Of a stretch of DNA of 64,000 nt, positions 20,666-31,895 are shown piece after piece (the first letter of the stretch is position 1; each line of letters starts with the position of its first letter). Made by a program: the position numbers and the translations under genes. Under the pieces are notes generated by a model, which worked only from the letters and a program-made list of their open reading frames with translations, was not told the DNA's origin and searched no databases. Source of the stretch: Notospermus geniculatus (lineage: Eukaryota; Nemertea; Pilidiophora; Heteronemertea; Lineidae); contig NMRB01002454.1 of the NCBI GenBank assembly GCA_002633025.1, positions 41,716 through 105,715 of the forward strand. Direction: 5' to 3'.

Positions 20666-21463
20666 AGAAGAAACCTCTTCTCATTCGACAAGACAGCATC
20701 TCTTTCACAGTAGGGTTTTCTCCTTTACCATGTCTGAGAGAAACTGAAGCATACAGATTATGCCTGCCTGGTTCTTCTTATACGGAAACCAATCCACCAT
20801 CCAATTATTTGGTTTATGTATATCTCAAGATCAAATCCAGACCGGCGGAAACTTGCAAATATCATCATTACTCTTCCTAAAGAAGGTATATCAAGTAGCA
20901 ACAAAAAATCTGCATTCGCAAAGTGAATGATACATTACTAGATCTGAACTGACCACTTGCCTCTGACGCATCCATCTTATTTTTTCCCAACATCAAAGGG
21001 CAAAAGAAAACGACAACAGTGTCACAGCAACGCCTTGATTTAGATGTAACAGAAAACAGCAGGAAACGCAAATGCATTATTTAACAGATACCCAATGGAG
21101 AGAGAATGCCAATTGGCACCGGTCTTATGATACAAAGCTGAACCGGTATCAGTATGGCAGTAGGCAACTGAAGCTCACGAGAGACCAGTTCCTCATCGTT
21201 ACCTATTGTTGCTAGACTGCCTCGGTTACTAACTTTGATATCTTCCTGATGTTGATCATGTTCAGCTCTATTTTAGCGCAAAACACTGCTTGAATATCAA
21301 CAGTACTGCTTTTCAGTAATGCCTATGTATATGAGGTTCTCAGAGGAACTCATTTTCAGTGACAGCTAACAGACAGAAACTTATCTAAGTGGATTCTAGT
21401 GTATTGTCTCCCTGGGACTATAAAGTTATGACTGTAGCTGCGCTTCCATTAATGCTTTTATAT
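20666..21463. other. Unassigned sequence
   Basis: Nothing recognised. Confidence 0.4.
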
Positions 21464-21598
21464 CCGGTCTTTATAGGTATCCGCCACGGGTTACTGACGA
21501 CTACATGCGCCCGTAACCCCATGCATGCTTTATGCACTGATCTTATTGTAGTCGTACGTAGTCGTCAGTAACCTGTGGCGGATACCTATTAATACCGG
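21464..21598. mobile_element. Palindromic element with GGTATCCGCCAC arms
   Basis: Arms CCGGTCTTTATAGGTATCCG and the inverted CGGATACCTATTAATACCGG, then GGGTTACTGACGACTAC pairing with GTAGTCGTCAGTAACC. The core holds CATGCATGC. About 135 bp. Confidence 0.72.
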
Positions 21599-21614
21599 TG
21601 TCTAGCCGCATATA

Positions 21615-21780
21615 AGAGAAATCATCATAGGTCTGCTATGTTGGTCAGTATGCCTATCGACAGTACCGGGATTCGAACCCACGCCTCCACATAAGGCAAC
21701 ACCGCCAGCATTGAGGGAAAGCGTGCACACCACTGTGCTAAATCCCCATCTTCTAAAAAAGATGGTTCAATAGCCAGCTT
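21615..21780 (-). mobile_element. tRNA-derived SINE copy 2
   Basis: The minus strand reads GATGGGGATTTAGCACAGTG (box A region), then GCGTGGGTTCGAATCCCGGT with a perfect box B. It belongs to the same SINE head family as 12870-13040, but no intact cloverleaf forms. The first 110 bp (21615-21724) are duplicated at 21946-22055. Confidence 0.7.
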
Positions 21781-21945
21781 AATGCATGGAGTCCCTCAAT
21801 ACCCTGGGGAAGCGCGGACCCGTGGTGACACCTTATTATTGACCAACTAACGAATTTTATGTCTTATCACCTTCATGAGTGGCCACAGGCCTTTTTCACA
21901 TGAGGTATGGACGAACATTAGCAATCTTCGAGTGTCGCGTTATAA

Positions 21946-22055
21946 AGAGAAATCATCATAGGTCTGCTATGTTGGTCAGTATGCCTATCGACAGTACCGG
22001 GATTCGAACCCATGCCTCCACATAAGGCAACACCGCCAGCATTGAGGGAAAGCGT
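21946..22055 (-). repeat. Direct duplicate of 21615-21724
   Basis: 110 bp nearly identical to the segment 331 bp upstream, from AGAGAAATCATCATAGGTCT through the box B to GAGGGAAAGCGT. It ends abruptly within the SINE body, so it is a local duplication rather than a new retroposition. Confidence 0.8.
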
Positions 22056-22402
22056 ATAAGACTGGGTATTTCACGGCTTGCGCGATGAGTGGAGTGAACC
22101 AGATGGCGATAAGTGGAGTGAACCGCGTTGTTCTGGTACTTTTGAGCATGCGCAATGTCGCAAGCGATCTTAAGCCACCTGTTGCCAAACATAATACTAC
22201 AAATAGACCCGGACTTATTGCCATTCCACTGAAAACACCAGTGTTGATCTTCATCTAATTTAGATTCGGAGTATACTCAGCTATGCTGTCTGAGCTTGAT
22301 AGATCCGGACTTATTGAGAACCGGACTTATTAAACACAGACATCTTGTAATGGAACCAGAATGAGCCCTGACAAATACCGGCTTTTTCTGTAAGCGCAGC
22401 TA

Positions 22403-22443
22403 CGGTACGTTGCACAATTGACCTCCCTTCCGCGTACCACATC
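22403..22443. mobile_element. Family A terminus only (copy 3)
   Basis: TACGGTACGTTGCACAATTG and ACCTCCCTTCCGCGTACCAC match one end of the family A MITE; the rest is missing. Confidence 0.75.
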
Positions 22444-22983
22444 ATGGAATCATCCACGTTGTTCCCAATCAACTGCAACGATCTGTAACAGGTTTTGAAC
22501 AACCCAGCCCAAGACATGCGAGAATGTACATGAAGTAAGGTTTGGAAAATTCTGTGTGTTTCTCTCCATCAAATCATGCCCTGTCCAACAACATAAAATT
22601 GTGAATGGTTGGGATAAAGTTGCGATAGTGAGGAACCAGGAGGTGATGTCGAGACATCAATTCGTAGTGAAGGCTGTGAACACATAGTGTGTCTCCAATC
22701 AGCAGTACTCACCCTATAATACTCCTAAACAGAAAGGGAACAAAATAAACTGTGTGAAAAAAATAAATTCGCTCATGCACAGTGACAGAAGCTGCAGTGC
22801 CAAAAGTTCAACAGCACTCTTTTTAGCAGAGACTTTACTGATAGCCTAGTGGTTATCATCATTTGTGGGCCTCCACAAGCCATGGTGCCATGTCCCGTGT
22901 GTTTTGCATAGAGCAAGTACTAACAGTCTAACAGACCACACCCAAGTGAGGAACATAAGTTACTTGTAGCTTTGGCCTCAACG

Positions 22984-23250
22984 GGGGCATAGCTGGGGGG
23001 GGGGGGGGGGNTGGGAGGGGCAGGGGGACAAATGTCCCCAGAGCAAAAAGGGACAAAACAAATGTTTCCTCTAAAACATCATTTCCCCTCTTCAAGCCAA
23101 GTTATTGTAGTGTCAGATGTGGGGAAAATGCATCTGAGGAGTGAATTTTCAATTTTTTCGGGGGGAGGACCCCCAGACCCCCTACAGCTAGGCTCTCTAG
23201 ACTCAATCAAATTTTGCCCCTACGCCGTAAAAGCTAGCTAGCCCCTGCAC
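22984..23250 (+). mobile_element. Repeat LL with AGCTGGGGGG head, copy 1
   Basis: Starts at a G homopolymer containing an N, followed by GAGCAAAAAGGGACAAAACA, TTTCCCCTCTTCAAGCCAAG, GTCAGATGTGGGG and GGGGGAGGACCCCCAGACCC. An inverted copy lies at 24555-24820; the shorter relatives at 31705-31895 and 53053-53165 share AATGCATCT or GGGGTCTGGG plus CCCCCAGAAAA. Confidence 0.68.
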
Positions 23251-23252
23251 GT

Positions 23253-23366
23253 CCATACCATCCTCTCACTGCAGGCTTTGATCTCGCTCCTCTTCATAGC
23301 CTACGCTCGCACAAGTGGGAGTGTAAAAAGAGGTGCGAGACCAAGCCCTCGCGGTGAGAGGATGCA
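23253..23366. mobile_element. Palindromic element with CATCCTCTCAC arms, copy 1
   Basis: CCATCCTCTCACTGCAGGCT and TTGATCTCGCTCCTCTTC pair with AGAGGTGCGAGACCAAGCCC and GCGGTGAGAGGATG. A related palindrome lies at 49186-49284. Confidence 0.6.
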
Positions 23367-23499
23367 GCCATACCCACCGTGGCCAATAATCTCATACGAG
23401 ATGACATTTAAAGATGATGATGACTATGCTTTGTCTTTGGCCCCGAAGGAAAAAATCAAACATGATATACTTGTACTCGTATGTCAACATGAGACATCT

Positions 23500-23645
23500 A
23501 ATGCGGATGTCAGGTCACACTGCGATTGCCTGCGCTGCGACGGAACAGTCGGCATCAGGTATCGCAATCATGGTCAGGTCACAAAAACGAAAATGTGTAC
23601 GATCATCGTGGAACAAGCAGCATCAGCGCGCAGGGAATCGTAACC
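23500..23645. repeat. Interspersed repeat J, copy 2
   Basis: GCGGATGTCAGGTCACACTG, TGCGATTGCCTGCGC and CATGGTCAGGTCACAAAA match 16911-17045. GGTCGACCTGACATCCGCAT at 23880 is an inverted end, so the whole element may span about 23500-23905. Confidence 0.55.
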
Positions 23646-23905
23646 GTGTTCAGGTCACCTGCAAATGGATTACGCCCTTCGGGACGACACAAAAGTTAAA
23701 CAGGTTCAACTCTTGCGATTCGTGATCTTTTTGATCGGCGACTGATCCCAATTGTCGTAACTAAGACGCAACTGCAGTCATGTCACACCATATTGGCGAC
23801 TGATTTGTTCCACGCTATCGTGCCTCAGACGCAAAGTGATCCAGAAAAGTCAGTCTGCCCCTGTTCTGTGCCATCGCAAGGTCGACCTGACATCCGCATA
23901 AGGTA

Positions 23906-24336
23906 TGAATACCTTCTGTAGCCCCAGTAAGGATCAGAGAACAATGAAGGCTATCAGGCAGGATCATACACTCGGCCCCAGTGAGTATCCGACGTCCCGG
24001 TCTCCTACACACTGGCACATTTGGGGCTCAAAAGCCGGTAACACCACTAGATGGCGCGCCACTGGACTCCAGCCAGTCACCACGCTTTCTCACTCATAAT
24101 TCCCGCGGAAAGTACTTCCAGGAAAAACCCAACCTCGGCCCCAGAGGTATAGTTCGCTCAGACAACCTTGGGCCACTCGCCATATTGTCAAAAAGCGAGC
24201 GAGGTTGGGAAAACCCAAGGACCCGTGCTGCCACCACGCGGTCTTCACGACTGTTAATCTCTAAAAGAGCCAGACGCGGAGTGTGATTTACCGAAAGGGG
24301 TGAGCCCGTAGCGTCTGGCCAAGCGAGACTAGNGTT
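23906..24336. other. Unassigned sequence
   Basis: Nothing recognised. Confidence 0.4.
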
Positions 24337-24550
24337 TTCTTTCAGTTTACGGCCACTGGTCCACTTAGGTGGTGAATTTTGGTCTTTGGGACTGCCAATT
24401 TGAGTGGTCCCGGTCCGGATACCGAGGTGGTCCTGTTACCGAGGTCATGTTAATGGAAATTAATGATAAAATAATAGGGACTGGACTAAAGTGGTCCACT
24501 TAGGTGAGGTGGTCCCGTTACAGAGGTGGTCCCCAACCGAGGTTCCACTG
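24337..24550 (-). mobile_element. Mariner-like MITE, family H copy 1
   Basis: On the minus strand it starts CAGTGGAACCTCGG next to TA (24551-24552) and runs to a GTAAACTGAAAG end. It matches 53365-53578 almost throughout. Internal GGACCACCTCGGTAAC blocks repeat. Confidence 0.8.
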
Positions 24551-24554
24551 TATA

Positions 24555-24820
24555 TACCCAGGACGACATTTACCCTTTCAGCCAAAATTTGTTTGAGTCT
24601 AGAGAGCGAAGCAGGAGGGGGTCTGGGTGTCCTCCCCCAGAAAAAAATTAAAAATTTACATCCTCTCAGATGCATTTACCCCACATCTGACACAACAATA
24701 TAAACTTGGCTTGAAGAGGGGAAATGACCTTCTAGAGGAAAAATTTGTTTTGTCCCTTTTTGCTCGGGGAGGGGGGCATTTGCCCCCACTGCCCCCCCCC
24801 CCAGCTACGTCTCTGGTATA
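24555..24820 (-). mobile_element. Repeat LL, inverted copy 2
   Basis: Reverse complement of the 22984-23250 type: CCCCCCCCAGCTACG end, CCCTTTTTGCTCGG, CTTGGCTTGAAGAGGGGAAA and CAGACCCCC-type blocks. It directly adjoins family H copy 1. Confidence 0.68.
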
Positions 24821-25137
24821 TGTATGTAAGACATTACCAGCCACAGAGAAAACATGGGCTGGTTTTTTGCATTGGGACATTCGTAATTCATCTTCCAAAG
24901 CAACAAAATCAAGCTCTTTAATTGAATGCCATGCAATTCAATTTGTCCACTGAAGTGATGCAAGTGAAAAAGTGCAATTAATTAAACCAACGTGACAGCA
25001 AACGGAAAGCTGAAAAAAATGCCCGGCTGTTTAAAATCATTCACGTCATCTACAATACTCATTTCAAATATTCCGGGGAAAGTATGGCGGGGGAAGCACC
25101 TTTGGTACGACTCGATTGCCAACAGATGAACCAAGAC

Positions 25138-25566
25138 AATGGGGAACCGGCGTGCTAAAAGGAGGCGCTGGGCAACAACTCAGTTTTTTCACAAGAACAC
25201 ATGCACTGCGACGTTGAAAACGTCATTGACGTCGTGACGTTATGTGAAATGCGTCATTCAGAATCAATGACGTCGCTCTTCGGTCTGTTATTTACGCTAA
25301 AATAGTCGATTTTATCGATGAAATTCATTATGTTCCCACTTGAATTTTCTTTTGAAAATACTCATCATATATTGAGTCAGTCCTATACTTGATGATGGAC
25401 GTGTAAAATTCAAAATTCAGTGCACTACTTCAGGTATATTTAGGGCTAGAAGGGTGTAGTTTCAGAATTATATGGCAAATAATGTTGGTTTGACTTTCGA
25501 CGTCATACTTTTAACTGAGTTGTTCGTCAGCGCCACGTCACGGAGTAGTTCCGCCGGTTCCTCATT
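25138..25566. mobile_element. Element K, copy 2, with CRE-like core
   Basis: Ends AATGGGGAACCGGCG and the inverted CGCCGGTTCCTCATT, with inner arms GGCGCTGGGCAACAACTCAG and CTGAGTTGTTCGTCAGCGCC; about 429 bp. The core contains CATTGACGTCGTGACGTTAT and CAATGACGTCGCTC. Confidence 0.7.
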
Positions 25567-25800
25567 GATTCAGGGGAGAGTCAACTGAACATTTGATTGA
25601 CGGGGTTCTGTCATTGCATGGGAAATGTCATTCTATATGTCAGTGCAAAATTATCCTTTGTAATATACAACAATTCTTCCCCAGGACAATGGTTGACTGG
25701 AACCACCTGTCACGAGACTCTGCCATTACTGCAGACTTTTAAAACGCCTTCCAGAATGCATCAGTTAAGCCTGTGTTGTAAGCGACGTGAACTGACCAGC

Positions 25801-26049
25801 AATAGACGATTCTCGAATTCGCAATCTGCACACTTCTGCCGAAATCTCAACCAGAACCCTGATCTGAAACCGGGTGACGTGACACAATCCATGTGATTCA
25901 GCTATGGTCGACTCTGACGCAACGTCTTCGAAGTCACTATCGTGGGGTTGTCTGTGTCACGTCATTCAGTTTCAGACCGAGGTTGTGGTTGAGATTTCGG
26001 CAGAAGTGCGCAAATCTTTGTCGTTTACGTCAATTTGAGAATGGTCTAT
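25801..26049. mobile_element. Family C MITE, copy 1 (degenerate ends)
   Basis: AATAGACGATTCTC and the inverted GAGAATGGTCTAT bound CACTTCTGCCGAAATC and GATTTCGGCAGAAGTGCG arms. The other copies keep TAGACAAATCCCAAATT ends. Confidence 0.7.
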
Positions 26050-26180
26050 CCACGCATTGCTTGGACATGTATACATGTACATGTATATAAACAGCCGCAA
26101 CAATAGTCCCAGCATCAGGACGAGTGGCATCATACCTAGTCAGACCTGGATTACTGCAATGTTGGATCTGCCCTGTCCAA

Positions 26181-26444
26181 TAGACAAATCCCAAATTCCC
26201 AGAACTGCGCACTTCCGCCGAAATCGCAAACACAACCTCGACCTGAAACCAGCTGATGTGACGCAATCCATGATTCAGCAATGGTAGACTCTGATGCAAC
26301 GTCGTCGCAGTCACTGTCGTGGGGGGCTCTGCGTCACGTCATTCAGTTTCAGACCAAGGTTGTGTTTGACGTGAACGAGAAAGATCTGCGCACTTCCGCC
26401 GAAACTGATCTTTCTCGTTCACGTCAATTTGGGATTTGTCTATA
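26181..26444. mobile_element. Family C MITE, copy 2
   Basis: Ends TAGACAAATCCCAAATT and AATTTGGGATTTGTCTA, inner GCGCACTTCCGCCGAAATCG. The right arm carries a short rearrangement in which ACTTCCGCCGAAACTGATCT is in the left-arm orientation. Confidence 0.78.
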
Positions 26445-26878
26445 GGCTATATTTTGCACTGACAGGCAAAATCCCATCAACTTTTTTACAACTACGCACC
26501 TCTGAACGATCATAAAAATTGTACAAAACATTAGCCAATATCAAGAGAAGAGACGATTAGCATGTGCAGCGACACACTCCCTCCATTTGACAGAATGAGT
26601 TGTAGAAATCGGGCAGATGGGGTCGCTATGATTTATTCTCAATCACTGGCCTTGTTTCACATCAGCTTTTAGATCAATACTAAACCATTCAGCACGCTAT
26701 GCACGACCCGAACCTGCCCACCAATGACAGCCCAGCCACGCGATCAGCATGAGGTGAAAGCAACTGAAGATATGACATCAATTTGCTTTGATTTGTCATT
26801 CTCTCTTTTTTCTCACAACAACAGACTACTTCCTTCGATAACACCAGAGGTGTTTTGTACCCAGTATTTATTTTTCTG
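26445..26878. other. Unassigned sequence
   Basis: Nothing recognised. Confidence 0.4.
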
Positions 26879-27120
26879 CCAGGGCCGAAATCATAGCATT
26901 ATTGGCCCTGGTAAGTACGGAAGAGGCCATCTCAAGCTACTCATGTTCCTCTTTTATTTGCCCTTGCAAAGAAACAAGGTACAAGGTACCACGCCTTTCT
27001 GTCTCATGCGACGGACGTGAAGAGCCAGGAATGAAATCCCATATGGCCCGGGCTGGTTTCGAACCCGGGACCTACCGCTTGCTGAGCGGGCGTGATAACC
27101 ACTTGGCTATCAAGGCTCCC
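26879..27120 (-). mobile_element. tRNA-derived SINE JJ, copy 1
   Basis: The minus strand reads GATAGCCAAGTGGTTATCAC (box A) then GGTCCCGGGTTCGAAACC (box B), about 40 bases apart; the 3' body includes GGGCCAATAATGCTATGATT. A shorter copy lies at 34828-34930. The anticodon arm lacks a canonical U33, so it is not a working tRNA. Confidence 0.7.
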
Positions 27121-27217
27121 GAGGGGAGGGAACTAAGCGGTGTGCATCCCCCCTCATATTGCAAAATATGTTTTTTCCCATGATGACTGGGTCCCTCTTC
27201 ATTATGTATTTCTACTA

Positions 27218-27375
27218 CAGGCGTGGATCCGGGGGTGCCCCCCCTTTCGGCCAACATATCTGTAATATTGACCGTGAAATTCTGAAATTTGGAGCAAATC
27301 ATTGAAATTCACCACAGATTTCAATGTTTCTACCACAGTGCGCCCCCTCTTTTCCGAATCGTGGATCAGCCCCTG
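27218..27375. mobile_element. Family B palindromic MITE, copy 2
   Basis: 158 bp, CAGGCGTGGATCC to GGATCAGCCCCTG, flanked by TA on each side. It includes GAAATTTGGAGCAAATCATT and its inverse. Confidence 0.8.
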
Positions 27376-28340
27376 TAATAGTTGCACAGACACCCCATCC
27401 ACAAACCTGAACAAAGTGTACGGGGACAGTCGCAAGGAAATTTACCAAAGATTCTTCCATTGCACACATCTCCTGTTGAGTACTCTCAAGGCCAGCAAGA
27501 TGATACAGCATCATCAGCAGTGACATCAAGTGATACGCAAAGTTTGCATTGATGTATTTTGCGACATACCGGCACTGGATTCTACTCTGCACCACTTGTC
27601 ATCGGTACACATGCCTCCCTCGATTCATACTCTTCACTAACAAGATCTGAAACCATTTGTTGGCCATCAGGGATTCTTTCAGATACAAATCTTCCTTGTA
27701 CGGGGAGCGGTCTGACTGATCGTGGGGCGAATTTCTATGACAGGCATGCGCCAGAGGGAATAGATAAAAGGAACAAGACCCGCATCGCCATGTTTGAAAT
27801 CATCCCCATTAGGGCTGCTTCCACATTAACTTCAAACTGAACAAAAGGGCCGATTATACGTTATTGGAAAAACAGTGAGAGAATGACAAAGCCTAATCTG
27901 AGCTTTTTTCTAATGATTCATGAACCTTTCTCTGAATGTCAATTTTTCTCTTTGAGTCAGTGAGCTACAGGGAACTAAGGCCAGATTTCCCCGGCTGGGC
28001 TCACGCAAGTGTGGTTTAGTACCTTCAAGATTTTTTTTCATTGATGCCCCATCAGCTACCAAAGAATTGCGTAAGCCACTTTTTGGTCCAGGGGGCAACA
28101 GAAGCCTCTATGGGGGGCAGAAGACCTCTTTTTGCCATTTTTTGCCCCAAATCCGCATGAAAATCACGTCTTTGGTTGGCTCAGGGGGCAAGTGCCCCCT
28201 TCGCCCCCCTTTAAATACGGCCCTGGCCACAGATGGCGAGAGATGAGGTGAGAAGCAACTTTTTGAACATCACAAAACACGAACACTTGAAGGGACCATA
28301 CGGGCAGCCTCCTCATCGTCATTTTGATGTGCTCATTACA
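27376..28340. other. Unassigned sequence
   Basis: Nothing recognised. The minus frame 27910-28098 shows no motif; GGGGGCAAGTGCCCCCTTCG near 28188 resembles ends of the LL-type repeats. Confidence 0.35.
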
Positions 28341-28430
28341 CTGATTGGTTGGAAGAATTTGTGAATATCGGAGACAACTTTACTTATACTGTCATTTTGT
28401 GTGTCGTTTTTTGTGCTCTATTTTGGATAT
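28341..28430. repeat. Repeat M, copy 1
   Basis: TGAATATCGGAGACAACTTT, ACTTATACTGTCATTTTGTG and TTTTTTGTGCTCTATTTTGG closely match 40375-40437; the upstream part with the GGGTCGAAAATT motif is missing. Confidence 0.55.
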
Positions 28431-28432
28431 CA

Positions 28433-28575
28433 GGGGCCATATTTAAGCCTTCGCAACTTTGTGTGCACGCAAATCTATTATAAGGCAGTCCTGAGTCAGT
28501 GAACAATATGGCATGTGCAGTCAAACTATTAACTTGCATGCACGCAAAGTTGCAAAGGCTTCGTGAATATGGCCC
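28433..28575. mobile_element. Palindromic element with GGGCCATATTTAAGCC arms
   Basis: GGGCCATATTTAAGCCTTCG and CAACTTTGTGTGCACGCAA pair with TTGCATGCACGCAAAGTTG and CTTCGTGAATATGGCCC. The end type is Harbinger-like, but no clean target duplication is visible. Confidence 0.62.
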
Positions 28576-28609
28576 TGATTGGTTGGTATGAAAATCAAAC
28601 TCTGACATA

Positions 28610-28727
28610 GGGCCGTATTCTAGAAGCTTCCTTAAGTGTAAGGTCGACCTTAATCTTTGGTATTCTACCCTGCAAACAATAGCTAAAGGTCGACCTTACA
28701 CTTAAGGAAGCTTCTAGAATACGGCCC
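28610..28727. mobile_element. 118 bp hairpin element V, copy 1, ATA target duplication
   Basis: GGGCCGTATTCTAGAAGCTT and the exact inverse AAGCTTCTAGAATACGGCCC, flanked by ATA at 28607-28609 and 28728-28730. The inner arm is AAGTGTAAGGTCGACCTT. Confidence 0.85.
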
Positions 28728-29241
28728 ATAATTTGCAAGTAAAATACACGAATCAATGTTTGACCCAAAATCTGTAGCTTGACAGTTGCTAGCGCCACCT
28801 GTGATGAATGACCACACTGATATCTGCCTAATAGCTAGCTGCCTTTAGGGTCCCTTTTTTCAAGTAGAAAAGTTATCCTCAACAGAAAAGTTCTGCTGTA
28901 CTTCTACGAAGTGTGTAAATCAATCTAATGCATACCTTGGAATTAGACACACCCTCTTCTATTAGTTATTAAATGTCAAAGTTATAGTTTTCTAATCAGC
29001 CATTGGTCGCCAACCTATTGTCCCGACACGAGGGGACGTTACACTAATCCCTCATGTAAGAAATCAATACTACCCCCTGCAAGTAATAATGACTAATCAA
29101 TATAAGTTAATTAATCATTGATTAATACTCGTCATTTAATCATCAGTTCCCAGATAGTGATACGTATCTATACCTTTCGATATTTCTCAAAGGTGTAGTG
29201 AACCGAGGGACCTCGTATTTAATGGACCAGAAATGTGCCAG

Positions 29242-29962
29242 ACGATCGACATCAGACGTGTCTGTGTTCAGAAAAAAACATGTACCAGGATATCAGATGT
29301 GTCTGTGTTCAGAAAAGCATGACCAGGAAATCATACGTGTCTGTGTTCAGAAAAGCATTTATCAGGCCATGAGACGTGTCTGTGTTCAGAAAAGCATGAC
29401 CAGGAAATCATACATGTCTGTGTTCAGAAGAGCATGACCAAGAATTCAGAATGTTTGCCTTCAGAAAAGCAAGTATCAGGCCATCAGACGTGTCTGTGTT
29501 CTGAAAAGCAGGTGCCAGATCATCAGATATGTCTGTGTTCAGAAAAGCATGTATCAGTCCATCAGATGCGTGTGTGTCCCAAATAGCATGCACCAGGACG
29601 TCAGACATGTCTGTGTTCAGAAAAGCATGTGCCAGAACACCAGTCGCGTGTTTGTTCAGAAAGCGTGTGCCAGAACATCAGATGTGTCCGGTGTTCAGGA
29701 AAGCTTGTACCAAAACATCAGACATTTCTGTGTTCAGAAAAACATGTACCAGGATATAAGATGTGTCTGTGTTCATAAACGCATGACCAGGAAATCACAC
29801 ATGCCTGTGTTCAGAAAAGCATGTTGCCAGGACATTCAGACATGTCTATGTTCAGAAAAATTTGTAGGTACCGGTACCAGGATATCAGATGTGTTTGTGT
29901 CCAGAAAAACATGTACCAGAACATCAGACTCGTCTGTGTTCAGAACAGCATGGACCAGGACA
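29242..29962. repeat. 39 bp minisatellite, about 18 copies
   Basis: Units start CAGACGTGTCTGTGTTCAGA, continue AAAGCATGTACCAGGACAT and recur every 38-41 bp (starts near 29255, 29296, 29332, 29371, and on to 29924). Copies are 70-95% alike by eye. Since 39 is 13 codons, a 175-codon plus frame (29549-30076) shows a repeating CVQKSMYQDIR-like motif. Several units differ in length by one or two bases, so no single frame spans the array. Confidence 0.92.
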
Positions 29963-30719
29963 GCAGTAGGCCTACCGTATATCCAGGATATACCACTATA
30001 TCAGTGTCCTGACCTAAGTGAGCTAAAAGTCCGCATGATGATGTTGTACTTGAAAACAGTATCATTTTCTTCATAAATCAAGAAATCACAGCTCTCGTCA
30101 ATGGTGATCGACAACAACACTCATCGAATTCCACCTTTGTGATAACCGCACTAGGTATGACACTCCCATTGCAAACACAGCACGAATCCCACGAAGTCTT
30201 TCAAGAGATCAGTCCTCACCTCTCGATCTTGACAACCTAACCGAGCATGGTATTTCCCCGCGTGGTGTCCTAGCAACTGCGCCAATACACCAAGATGTGT
30301 CAATAAATCGACATCGTGATTCTATGAACACTAATCGATGCAATTCTGACTTTATGGGTGAAACTGATTGTCCTGGCCGCACGTCGTAACATGCATTACA
30401 TGCACCGACTCTACCCTCACTGGTTAGATTAGTAGTGGCTTTTTAACAACAGAATTGAGACTATTTTCTATGATTGTCAATTTTCGTGGAGAGGAGATGA
30501 AATTTTCGAAAGCCAGATGGTGCCATAGCGTCACAGTGTCAAGAAGGATTCAATAATTTATGGAAAATGAAATGAATGGAAATAGGAACCATGGCTGATG
30601 AAGGTTGATTTAGGGGGTGCATCAGCACCCTTATGCCACAAGAGTAGTTTTTTTATCTATGATATTCTGATTCAGTGTTTTCAGAGTGGGTGCCAGCTCC
30701 TTACAATGCCTTAGTAGTA
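29963..30719. other. Unassigned sequence
   Basis: Nothing recognised. Confidence 0.4.
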
Positions 30720-30894
30720 CAGTCCCCCCTCACTATTACCAACCCTTTGGGGTCCAAGGGTTAAGTTCGTACTAACGCGGAGTTCGTCATAGCGAGGATT
30801 TACATACATGTCATGAAATTTTGGGAGTCCGACGTTGAGTTCATAATATCCGGGAGTTCGTAAAATCGAGGTTCGTAAGAGCGAGGGTGCACTG
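30720..30894. mobile_element. Mariner-like MITE with CAGTCCCCCCTC end
   Basis: 175 bp, ends CAGTCCCCCCTCACTATTAC and the inverted GCGAGGGTGCACTG, flanked by TA on both sides. Internal AGTTCGTAAAATCGAGG-type repeats. It is followed by a family B end fragment (CCCTGGATCCACCCCTG, about 30924-30940). Confidence 0.75.
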
Positions 30895-31049
30895 TAGTTG
30901 CACCCCATCCCCCATCAAGAACCCTGGATCCACCCCTGACTGACAAAAGGCCAGACGTAGGAATTGGATGGCTATTCACCGTTGTTTCTTTCCCCAGTGA
31001 ATTCATTCCAACCACACCCACATTATACAGATGAAACTGACACCGTGGG

Positions 31050-31192
31050 CCGTATGCACCAACGAAGATTATCTTGAACTCAGATTGAGCCACAACTTTT
31101 CCATTGTCACATCATGCCCTGGCAAACCTGAACAATTGAAAAGCTGTGGCTCAACCTGAGTTCAAGATGTTCTTCATTGGTGTTTGTCCAGG
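31050..31192. mobile_element. Palindromic element with CTTGAACTCAG arms
   Basis: GGGCCGTATGCACCAACGAA and TCTTGAACTCAGATTGAGCC pair with GGCTCAACCTGAGTTCAAGA and TTCATTGGTG. The right terminus is degenerate. Confidence 0.6.
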
Positions 31193-31704
31193 GTAACTGA
31201 AGTGGCGTTTTAGAAATGAATCTTGCCACAGAATCTTGTCCATCAAAAGATGCCCGGTGAAGAATCCATCCGTACCACTTATCCTTAGGACCTCGACCCT
31301 CACAGCGTTCAGCCACAGCTGATTATTCTCCTGCTCAGAACTGAATCATCATAATCCAATGATATTATTGCTTCCAACTGATAACAGGATCATGATATTA
31401 CATGACAGGCAAACAGCATTAAGTCCCAAACCATATAAATGGCAACATACCCTGCTGTGGAAGTACATGTAGGTGTATTAAAAAGGCAGGGGAGTTTTGA
31501 AAAGGAAGTATAAGCTCATCAGAACCACTACAATACATCAGATTTTGGTGATTTTCAACGCTTGAATGTATGGCAAATGTACTGAAGTTTTTGACAAATG
31601 TGAATTTGAAGGAATATCCTTCTCATACGAGGGAGAGAATGAAAAAAAGTGCTGATATCTTCAACAACTTCAGTGCCGATTCCTGGTACTAGGATACCAT
31701 GTAT

Positions 31705-31895
31705 GTCACAGGCCCGTAGGAGCCGGGGGGGCGGGGGGGGGGGTCCCCCCACTTTTTTTTCAAAAAATACCTTGGCCCAAATGTCTATTTTTTATGTCCA
31801 TATTTTTGCTCTCAGATCCCAGGAAAATGCATCTAAAGCACTTTAAATTGTCAAATTTTTCTGGGGGAGGACACCCACACCCCCTATTTTGGCTT
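31705..31895 (+). mobile_element. LL-type repeat, diverged
   Basis: G-rich head near 31724-31745, then AAAATGCATCTAAAG and TTTCTGGGGGAGGACACCCA, as in the LL copies. Confidence 0.5.

Noticed and set aside
25801-26444. Tandem 90-codon frames on both strands
   Set aside because: They are readings of family C copies 1 and 2, repeated at 51888 and 63284.
27050-27120. tRNA gene
   Set aside because: Box A and B are present, but the anticodon loop lacks U33, the acceptor stem does not pair, and the sequence belongs to a repeated SINE.
29242-29962. CRISPR-like array
   Set aside because: The repeats are contiguous 39 bp units with no unique spacers, in animal DNA with no cas genes.
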